In this document: positions 57,895-64,000 of the stretch, piece by piece | Layout of the letters: each line of letters opens with the position of its first letter | Numbering within the stretch: position 1 is the first letter of the stretch | NCBI GenBank assembly: GCA_019744975.1 | Contig: JAIETP010000010.1 | Coordinates: 1-64,000 of the forward strand | Direction: 5' to 3' | Length of the DNA: 64,000 nt | DNA from: Burkholderiales bacterium | GTDB lineage: Bacteria; Pseudomonadota; Gammaproteobacteria; Burkholderiales; SG8-41 | Made by a program: the position numbers and the translations under genes | Notes under the pieces: generated by a model | Databases searched by the model: none | What the model saw: the letters and a program-made list of their open reading frames with translations, nothing else | Told to the model about the DNA's origin: nothing

Positions 57895-59325
57895 TCAGCG
57901 CTTGCGCTCCTGCTCAAGCAGCAGCCGGCGGAACTCGCGCAGACGCGCCTCGATCGCAGAGAGCTGGTAAAAATCCCCGCCACCCGCCTTCAGTGCAATC
58001 TGCATCTGCTCAACGGCCAGGCCCAGCTGTCCGTTTCTGAAATAAGCCTCCCCCTGGGCGCGATGCTGCTGCAGACTGTTGCCCTGCGCAGCGTAAGCCC
58101 GTGCCTGCAACCGGTAAAGCCGGGCATCGGACGGCTGCGTCTGCATGCGGTTGTCAATCATCTGCAGCACAACGGCCGGTTGACGCGCCCGCAACAGTTG
58201 TTCGACATGACCATAAAACAGCGCACGATAGCCGGGATATGCCCGCCGGGCGTCCTGATAACATTTCAGCGCATTTGTGGCGTCTTCCGCGGCGTCAACC
58301 AGCTGGCAGGCCAGATTTTCAATGATCGGGTTGGCCGTCTTGCGCAGCGGCACGATTTCCGTCCGGGCGCGGGCGAAATCGCGGGCACGTATCAGACTGG
58401 CAACCAGTCCGTAACGGCTGGCCGTCTCCGACAGGAATTTGCGTTCGGCGAAACTCGCCTCGAAAAACGCCACCGCATCCCGGGGCGATCCGGTCTCGGC
58501 ACGCAGCTTCGCGCGTATCAGCTGGAAATCAAGGCTGTCGGGCACTTGCCGGTATGGCATACCTTCGATGCGATTCTGGATATCGGCAATCCGTTCGAAG
58601 GTCAACGGGTGGGTGCGCAGGTAGGACGGGGCACCGCCCTCATAAATCCGCGTGGCACGCTGCAGGCGTTCGAAAAAAACCGCCATCCCGCGGGGGTCAA
58701 GGCCTGCGCTCTCCAGCAGTTGCAATCCGATCCGGTCTGCTTCGCGCTCATTGTCACGGGTGAAATTCAGCTGGCTCTGCACGATGCCTGCCTGCCCGAA
58801 CGCGACCGCGGCCTCGCCAACCTGTGAATTGGAGCGCGCCGCCAGTATGGCGACCGCCAACGCGGCGATGGACAGCAACTGGTTCTGCCCCTGCTGGCCG
58901 ATCATCCGCGCAATATGGCGCTGCGTGACATGGGCGACCTCGTGACCAAGAACGCCGGCGACCTCGGATTCGCTTTGCGCGGCAAGCAGCAAGCCGGTGT
59001 TGATGCCGATGAAGCCGCCGGGCAGCGCAAACGCATTGATCTGCGGATCCTGAATCACGAAAAACTCGAATTCCTGCCGTACCGCGTCGCTGCGCACGGT
59101 CAGCCTGCTGCCCAGACTGTTAACGTAGTCAGCAACCTCCGGGTCATCCAGATAGCTGGGGTCGCGGCGAATTTCACGCATGATGCTCTCGCCAAGACGA
59201 CGCTCGTCAGCCGGTGTTATGGCCGCAGCGGAGACATCGCCCAGCTCGGGCAAAGCCTGTGCCAGCACGCGGGGAACGCACAGCAGGACCAGCAACAGTA
59301 ACGGGAGGAATAGGCGCTGAACCAT
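57895..59325 (-). CDS. BepA-like M48 metalloprotease with TPR domain
   Basis: A 476-residue periplasmic protein with a signal peptide ([19 protein letters not shown]). The M48 peptidase domain has the zinc motif HEVAH (in [14 protein letters not shown]) and the third ligand in [10 protein letters not shown]. The C-terminal half (about residues 280-470) is TPR-like. The architecture matches BepA/YfgC, which monitors outer-membrane protein assembly, including LptD. It is divergent from moaC and immediately upstream of the kinase gene on the same strand. Confidence 0.9.
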   Translation of the reverse strand: MVQRLFLPLLLLVLLCVPRVLAQALPELGDVSAAAITPADERRLGESIMREIRRDPSYLDDPEVADYVNSLGSRLTVRSDAVRQEFEFFVIQDPQINAFALPGGFIGINTGLLLAAQSESEVAGVLGHEVAHVTQRHIARMIGQQGQNQLLSIAALAVAILAARSNSQVGEAAVAFGQAGIVQSQLNFTRDNEREADRIGLQLLESAGLDPRGMAVFFERLQRATRIYEGGAPSYLRTHPLTFERIADIQNRIEGMPYRQVPDSLDFQLIRAKLRAETGSPRDAVAFFEASFAERKFLSETASRYGLVASLIRARDFARARTEIVPLRKTANPIIENLACQLVDAAEDATNALKCYQDARRAYPGYRALFYGHVEQLLRARQPAVVLQMIDNRMQTQPSDARLYRLQARAYAAQGNSLQQHRAQGEAYFRNGQLGLAVEQMQIALKAGGGDFYQLSAIEARLREFRRLLLEQERKR

Positions 59326-59361
59326 GGTGCTATGATAATTCCGGCAAGTTGGAGTTCAAAA

Positions 59362-59862
59362 ATGAAAAAACAATCTGTTACAGGTGCTCTGACGCATTTT
59401 GACGCAAATGGTCAGGCGTGGATGGTCGATGTCGCTGACAAGGCGGAAACCCACCGCCTCGCCAAAGCCTCGGGGCGCATCGTGATGCAAGCGGCAACCC
59501 TGCGCCAGATCATTGCCGGCAATGCGAAAAAAGGCGACGTGCTCGGCATCGCCCGGATTGCCGGCATCCAGGCCGCAAAACACACCTCCACACTGATCCC
59601 GCTGTGCCACCCGCTGGCACTGACCCGGGTGGAAATCGATTTCAAAATTGACCGCCGGCGCAGCACTGTGAGCTGCACGGCCACAGCGGAAACCGTGGGC
59701 CGTACCGGCGTGGAAATGGAAGCCCTCACTGCGGCCGGTATCGCGCTGCTGACCATCTACGACATGTGCAAGGCCGTGGATCGCGGAATGCGCATCGAAT
59801 CGCTGGGGCTTGAAGAAAAACGCGGCGGCAAATCCGGCGTATGGCAGGCGCCGGCCGGATGA
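59362..59862 (+). CDS. moaC: Cyclic pyranopterin monophosphate synthase
   Basis: Second enzyme of molybdenum cofactor synthesis, forming cyclic pyranopterin monophosphate. The 166-residue protein has the core motifs [41 protein letters not shown] and EEKRGGKSG. The ATG at 59362 has a ttggag ribosome binding site; an upstream in-frame start is not supported. It is divergent from the M48 gene. The sox genes follow 251 bases later. Confidence 0.95.
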   Translation: MKKQSVTGALTHFDANGQAWMVDVADKAETHRLAKASGRIVMQAATLRQIIAGNAKKGDVLGIARIAGIQAAKHTSTLIPLCHPLALTRVEIDFKIDRRRSTVSCTATAETVGRTGVEMEALTAAGIALLTIYDMCKAVDRGMRIESLGLEEKRGGKSGVWQAPAG

Positions 59863-59989
59863 GCCTCCGCCGGACGATTCCGGCCCAGGCGTTGCCGGCA
59901 GCCATAAGCCTGCTCAACGAACGGATTTGCCCGGCAAATGGCGAAATTCCCGGTAGACAAGCGCCGTCGTGTTGGTTAGGATAAAAACT

Positions 59990-60003
59990 TAAGCATCAGC
60001 TTA
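59990..60003. promoter_or_regulatory. Inverted repeat in the AT-rich soxY upstream region
   Basis: TAAGC (59990-59994) and GCTTA (59999-60003) form a perfect small palindrome within ataaaaacttaagcatcagc, in the AT-rich part of the moaC-soxY gap, about 110 bases before soxY. It could be the operator or -10 region of the sox operon. No exact promoter is assigned. Confidence 0.35.
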
Positions 60004-60113
60004 TATTAATTCGCAACATGGATTCGTAACACAGCCAGATTTGCAGCTTTCGAGGTCGCGGCAGCTCAAAGAACACAACACCGCCCCGCCCCATCCAACT
60101 GGAGGACTCTGTA

Positions 60114-60581
60114 ATGAAAGATTTGCGCCGTAATTTCCTGAAACTCGCCGGCGGTGCCGGTGCCATGGCCGTGACCGTCGCGGCCGGACTGCTGAAGCCC
60201 GGATCTGCCTGGGCGGCGCCGTGGAACAAGACCGCCTTTGAATCGAAAGCTTCCGCTGACGCCATCAAGAATCTCGGCGCAGCCGAACTGGTCGAGAGCA
60301 AGGACATCACCATCACCGCGCCCGATATCGCCGAGAACGGCGCCATCGTGCCGGTGGCGGTGACCAGCAAAATTCCCAACACCCAGAACATTTCGATCAT
60401 CGCCGAGAAAAATCCGTTCCCGCTGGCCGCGAGTTTTGATATCAGCGCAGGCGGCGATGCTTACGTCTCGACGCGGGTCAAAATGGGCCAGACCTCGGAC
60501 GTGCGCGCGGTCGTCAAGGCCGGCGGCAAGTTCTACACCGCCGTCAAGGAAGTCAAAGTCACTGTCGGCGGATGTGGTTGA
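60114..60581 (+). CDS. soxY: Thiosulfate oxidation carrier protein SoxY
   Basis: Periplasmic carrier that holds sulfur intermediates on a C-terminal cysteine during Sox-mediated thiosulfate oxidation. The 155-residue protein has a twin-arginine signal (LRRNFLKLAGGAGAMAV) and ends VTVGGCG, the GGCG swinging arm with Cys at residue 154. It heads a soxY-Z-A-X-B cluster. A ggagg-type ribosome binding site precedes the ATG. Confidence 0.96.
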   Translation: MKDLRRNFLKLAGGAGAMAVTVAAGLLKPGSAWAAPWNKTAFESKASADAIKNLGAAELVESKDITITAPDIAENGAIVPVAVTSKIPNTQNISIIAEKNPFPLAASFDISAGGDAYVSTRVKMGQTSDVRAVVKAGGKFYTAVKEVKVTVGGCG

Positions 60582-60616
60582 CCGCAATCACCCCTGCGAA
60601 ACAAGGAGAACCACTC

Positions 60617-60934
60617 ATGGCTGAACCGATGAAAATCCGCGCCACGTTGCAAGGCGACACTGCGGATGTACGCATCCTGATGCGGCACCCGATGGAAACC
60701 GGCACCCGCAAAACAGCGTCAGGCGTCGTGCCCCTGCACTTCATCCAGAGCGTGATCGTCACTCACAACGGCAAAACCGTGCTCGACGCACAATGGAGCC
60801 AGGCCATTTCACGGGATCCCTTCCTCGGCCTGCGGGTCAAGGGCGCCAAGCTAGGAGACAAGATCAACGTCACCTGGACCGACAACAAGGGGGACAAACG
60901 CAGCGATGAAGTCGCGGTATCTGCAGGTACATGA
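60617..60934 (+). CDS. soxZ: Thiosulfate oxidation carrier complex protein SoxZ
   Basis: Partner of SoxY in the SoxYZ carrier heterodimer. The 105-residue protein starts MAEPMKIRATLQGD and has RHPMETGTRKT, the SoxZ core, and ends in an immunoglobulin-like fold region (DKINVTWTDNKGDKRSDE). It has no own signal peptide and is exported with SoxY by the Tat route. The aaggag ribosome binding site decides the ATG at 60617. It overlaps a spurious upstream extension of soxA. Confidence 0.96.
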   Translation: MAEPMKIRATLQGDTADVRILMRHPMETGTRKTASGVVPLHFIQSVIVTHNGKTVLDAQWSQAISRDPFLGLRVKGAKLGDKINVTWTDNKGDKRSDEVAVSAGT

Positions 60935-60981
60935 CCTCGGCAGCAAGCCTGCCTACCAATATAAAAAAGAAGGAGGAGATC

Positions 60982-61797
60982 GTGAAAAAAATGCGCGGTA
61001 TCACCCTGGCCCTGAGCGCGGCCCTATGTCTTGTTGCGGCGCCATCTGCCATGGCGCAGCAGCAGGGCAACGACCTTTCCGTCGGCCGCAAAATGCTGAT
61101 GGAAGACAACCCCGGTGAACTATGGATCGACCAGGGCAAGGACCTGTTTCTGCAGAAACGCGGGCCCAAAAATGTCTCGCTGGAACAATGTGATTTCGGC
61201 ATGGGTCCGGGAAAACTCGCGGGCGCAGCCGCACGCCTCCCCCGCTATTTTGCCGACACCGACCGCGTCGAAGATCTTGAGTCACGCCTGCTGACCTGCA
61301 TGACGCAATTGCAGGGATTCGACCGCGCCCAGTTGATCAAACAGGCCATCAGCGCCCCGGCCAGCCGGGGCTCGGATATCGAGGCATTGGCCCTTTACGT
61401 GACCTCACGCTCCAACGGCATGAAAATCAATGTGTCGCTGAATCACCAGAAAGAGTACGACATGTACAAGGCCGGTGAATACCTGTTTTACCGCCGCAGC
61501 GGCCAGACTGATTTCGGTTGTGTGCAATGTCACGGCGAGCCCGACAAACGCATCCGCCTGCAGGATCTCGTGCACATGACCAGCAAGGCGGGCGCGCAGG
61601 AAGTGGCCTCGACCTGGCCGGCCTATCGCGGCGCGCACTTTGTTGTGCGCACCATGCAATGGCGCCTCAACGACTGTGTGTGGCAGATGCGCCTCCCGGA
61701 TCTCAAGTATGCGACGGATTACTCCATTGCATTGACCACTTACCTCAACCGCCAGGGCAACGATGCAGTCATGCAGGTGCCCGGATTCAAACGTTAG
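60982..61797 (+). CDS. soxA: Sulfur oxidation c-type cytochrome SoxA
   Basis: Periplasmic cytochrome that with SoxX couples thiosulfate to the SoxY cysteine. A single C-terminal haem site CVQCH near residue 180 is present, with the axial/catalytic Cys in NDCVWQMRLP. A disulfide pair (EQCDFG, LTCMTQ) replaces the N-terminal haem, so this is the monohaem type. The GTG at 60982 follows an excellent aggagga ribosome binding site and gives a signal peptide; ATG 60991 is an alternative start. The length of 271 is usual. Confidence 0.95.
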   Translation: MKKMRGITLALSAALCLVAAPSAMAQQQGNDLSVGRKMLMEDNPGELWIDQGKDLFLQKRGPKNVSLEQCDFGMGPGKLAGAAARLPRYFADTDRVEDLESRLLTCMTQLQGFDRAQLIKQAISAPASRGSDIEALALYVTSRSNGMKINVSLNHQKEYDMYKAGEYLFYRRSGQTDFGCVQCHGEPDKRIRLQDLVHMTSKAGAQEVASTWPAYRGAHFVVRTMQWRLNDCVWQMRLPDLKYATDYSIALTTYLNRQGNDAVMQVPGFKR

Positions 61798-61806
61798 GGG
61801 GATGCG

Positions 61807-62442
61807 ATGAAAACAACTTTGATCATCAAGTGGTCGGTATCCGCGGCAGCCGGACTGATGGTAGCCGGTTGCGCCACCTATCCGGATCAGGCCACCACCC
61901 GGCAAATGGCCGAAAAAATGGTGTTCGAAGCGTTTGATGCTTCGCCAGCACACATGAAGCGCCTGGAGCAGGACCGGTCACAGCAGATCTGCAGCAAGAT
62001 CGGCGATGTGAAACTGAGTCAGGAGGAAGCCGCCGAAGTGGTCAATCTGGCGCGCGCCTCGATCAAGTACCCGGCATCGGGCCAGCTCAGCGGCGACTGG
62101 AAGGCCGGGGATCGGCTGGCGCATGACGGCGCCGGCGACCGCATCCGCAACGGCAAGACCGAGGCCAACAAGCAAAACGGTGCCTTGTGCCAGAATTGCC
62201 ACGCCCTCGCCCCGGGTGAAATCAACGTCGGCAATGTCGGCCCGCCCCTGACCGGCTATGGCAAACAACGCGGCAATTCCGAGGCCATCGTCAAATACAC
62301 CTACGAAAAAATCTACAATGCCTGGGCGTATTTCCCCTGCTCCAACATGCCGCGCCTGGGCGCCACGGGACACCTGACGCCGGAGCAGGTCACACACATG
62401 GTGGCCTACCTGCTCGATCCGCAATCGCCGATAAACAAATAA
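61807..62442 (+). CDS. soxX: Sulfur oxidation c-type cytochrome SoxX (probable lipoprotein)
   Basis: Partner cytochrome of SoxA. One haem site CQNCH near residue 129 and the distal Met in CSNMPRLGATGHLTPEQV. The 211-residue length includes an N-terminal region (about residues 23-95) longer than in the smallest SoxX. The signal peptide ends LMVAGC at residue 22, a lipobox, so membrane anchoring is predicted. It lies 9 bases after soxA and is followed by a strong terminator before soxB. Confidence 0.94.
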   Translation: MKTTLIIKWSVSAAAGLMVAGCATYPDQATTRQMAEKMVFEAFDASPAHMKRLEQDRSQQICSKIGDVKLSQEEAAEVVNLARASIKYPASGQLSGDWKAGDRLAHDGAGDRIRNGKTEANKQNGALCQNCHALAPGEINVGNVGPPLTGYGKQRGNSEAIVKYTYEKIYNAWAYFPCSNMPRLGATGHLTPEQVTHMVAYLLDPQSPINK

Positions 62443-62463
62443 CTGCGATTGCAGCAAGCAACC

Positions 62464-62493
62464 AGAGGCTTGGGCAACCAAGCCTCTTTTTTT
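62464..62493 (+). terminator. Strong intrinsic terminator between soxX and soxB
   Basis: Perfect 10-bp stem AGAGGCTTGG (62464-62473) / CCAAGCCTCT (62478-62487) with a GCAA tetraloop, running directly into seven T residues (62487-62493). It starts 22 bases after the soxX stop and ends 15 bases before the soxB ATG. Confidence 0.9.
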
Positions 62494-62508
62494 CGGAGTG
62501 CCCACAGC

Positions 62509-64000
62509 ATGAACCTGTCACGTCGCGAATTCCTGCAGATACTCGCCATCGCCGCAGCACAGGGCATGCCGCTGGCCAGTGGCCGCGCCATGGCCGCCGC
62601 GCGCAGTGGCAATCTCTACGAGTTGGGGAAACCGCAGGGCAACGTCACCCTGATGCATTTCACCGATTGCCACGCCCAGCTGCTGCCCGGTTATTTCCGT
62701 GAACCGGACGTGAACATCGGCGTGGGCGACGCCCGCGGCCGCCCGCCGCACCTGGTGGGTGATGCGCTGTTGCGGCATTTCGGCATCCGGCCGGGCACCC
62801 GCGAAGCCCACGCTTATACACACCTTGATTACGTGGCCGCAGCACGCACCTTCGGCAAGATCGGCGGCTTCGCCCATCTTGCAACACTGGTCAGGCAGAT
62901 CCGCGCGCAGCGCCCCGGCGCACTGCTGCTCGACGGCGGGGACAACTGGCAGGGTTCCGCCACCGCGCTGTGGAGCCAGGGCCAGGACATGATCGATGCC
63001 TCGAAGCTGCTCGGCGTCGACATCATGACCGGCCACTGGGAATTCACCTATGGCGCCAAACGGGTACAGGAAGTAGTCAGCAAGGATTTCAAAGGGCAAA
63101 TCGAGTTCCTTGCGCAAAACATCCGCACCGCTGATTTTGACGATCCGGTGTTCCCGTCCTACACGCTGCGTGAATTCAGCGGCGCACGGGTCGCGGTCAT
63201 CGGCCAGGCTTTTCCCTACACCCCCATCGCCAATCCCCGACATTTCGTCGCCGACTGGACCTTCGGCATCCAGGAAGAACGCCTGCAGCGCGTCATCGAA
63301 GAAGTGCGCAATAAGGGCGCGCACGCCGTAGTGCTGCTGTCACACAACGGCATGGATACCGATCTCAAGCTGGCCTCGCGGGTTTCCGGCCTGGACGTCA
63401 TCCTCGGCGGCCACACCCACGATGCCATACCCCGCCCTGTTCCCGTTAAAAACCGGGGTGGCCAGACACTGGTGACCAATGCCGGATCCAACGGCAAGTT
63501 TCTCGGTGTGCTGGAACTCGACGTCCGCGGCGGCGGCGTCAAGTCCGTGAACTACCGCCTGCTGCCGGTGTTCGCGAATCTGCTCGATGCCGACACCGGC
63601 ATGGCCGAGCTGATCAAAAAACACCGCGCACCGTACGAGACCAGGCTCGGCGAAACACTCGCGGTCAGCGAGGGGTTGCTGTTTCGCCGGGGCAATTTCA
63701 ATGGCAGTTTCGATCAGTTGATCCTCGACGCCCTGTTGGCGACCCAGGACGCTGAAATCGCGTTTTCCCCGGGCTTCCGCTGGGGCACTTCCATCCTGCC
63801 CGGCGCGCCCATCACCACGGAAGATGTGATGAACATGACCGCGATCACCTACCCCTTTGTCACCACCAGCAACATCACCGGCGAAAATCTGAAAAACCTG
63901 CTTGAGGACATTTGCGACAACCTGTTCAACCCCGATCCCTATTACCAGCAGGGCGGCGACATGGTGCGCGTCGGCGGACTGCAATATGCCTGTGACCCCA
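62509..64000 (+). CDS. soxB: Sulfate thiol esterase SoxB (partial, runs off window)
   Basis: Periplasmic dimanganese hydrolase that releases sulfate from SoxY-bound cysteine S-thiosulfonate. It has a Tat-type signal (SRREFLQILAIAAAQG). The 5'-nucleotidase/metallophosphoesterase fold shows HFTDCHAQL, LDGGDNWQGSATALWSQGQ, GHWEFTYGAKRV and LSHNGMDTDLKLAS...GGHTHD. About 497 codons are in the window with no stop, so the C-terminus is missing. It has a ggag ribosome binding site but no room for its own promoter after the terminator. Confidence 0.96.
   Translation, partial: MNLSRREFLQILAIAAAQGMPLASGRAMAAARSGNLYELGKPQGNVTLMHFTDCHAQLLPGYFREPDVNIGVGDARGRPPHLVGDALLRHFGIRPGTREAHAYTHLDYVAAARTFGKIGGFAHLATLVRQIRAQRPGALLLDGGDNWQGSATALWSQGQDMIDASKLLGVDIMTGHWEFTYGAKRVQEVVSKDFKGQIEFLAQNIRTADFDDPVFPSYTLREFSGARVAVIGQAFPYTPIANPRHFVADWTFGIQEERLQRVIEEVRNKGAHAVVLLSHNGMDTDLKLASRVSGLDVILGGHTHDAIPRPVPVKNRGGQTLVTNAGSNGKFLGVLELDVRGGGVKSVNYRLLPVFANLLDADTGMAELIKKHRAPYETRLGETLAVSEGLLFRRGNFNGSFDQLILDALLATQDAEIAFSPGFRWGTSILPGAPITTEDVMNMTAITYPFVTTSNITGENLKNLLEDICDNLFNPDPYYQQGGDMVRVGGLQYACDP

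Noticed and set aside
62509-64000. soxB as a truncated pseudogene
   Set aside because: The frame is open and all motifs are intact up to base 64000. It is cut only by the window edge.

Overview
The window looks like a chromosomal segment of a GC-rich betaproteobacterium. The evidence is gene content and order: rplU-rpmA-obgE-proB; ilvB-ilvN-ilvC-psd-pssA-leuA on one strand; lptF/lptG divergent from pepA-holC-valS; and the proteobacterial families DUF3106, DUF3619, DUF2069, DUF2905, DUF3501 and CNP1-like. A soxYZAXB cluster at the right edge indicates thiosulfate oxidation. I cannot name a genus. I see no IS element, prophage, CRISPR array, tRNA or rRNA gene. No gene-free stretch exceeds 300 bases.

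Bases 1-20030 are mostly housekeeping. They hold ribosomal proteins, the Obg GTPase and glutamate 5-kinase; a rubrerythrin / Fe-S protein / DUF3501 set; rppH, a spermidine-synthase-like gene and proS; a lytic transglycosylase and a WrbA-like flavoprotein; and the branched-chain amino acid and phospholipid operon. That operon includes a short Leu-rich leader ORF before leuA. A sigma factor operon (sigma, DUF3619, DUF3106, RDD) diverges from ilvB. Bases 20084-29660 hold lptFG, pepA, holC, valS (with an unusual in-frame N-terminal extension), an MFS transporter and a DUF4126 protein.

Bases 29690-44390 are accessory. They contain a FecR-domain protein, a TusA-like protein, two cyclic-nucleotide-binding-fold proteins and a Sel1-repeat protein, followed by a two-partner secretion pair. 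The TpsA exoprotein has about 3176 residues and carries a roughly 480-residue Gly/Ser/Asp-rich low-complexity region near its C-terminus.

Bases 44410-57830, all on the minus strand, form a tad/flp (type IVc) pilus locus. It has a Flp-like pilin, TadG- and TadE-like minor pilins, CpaB, the CpaC secretin, a CpaF ATPase with an N-terminal FHA domain, TadB, TadC and a TadD-like TPR lipoprotein. Upstream sits an intact Hanks-type Ser/Thr kinase fused to a cyclic-nucleotide-binding domain. No CpaE/TadZ or prepilin peptidase is present. The pairing of a kinase with a phosphothreonine-binding FHA domain on the pilus motor suggests phosphorylation- and cyclic-nucleotide-controlled pilus assembly. This is inference, but it is the most interesting candidate system here.

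Bases 57895-64000 hold a BepA-like M48 protease, moaC and the sox cluster, with soxB cut by the window edge. A strong terminator hairpin lies between soxX and soxB.
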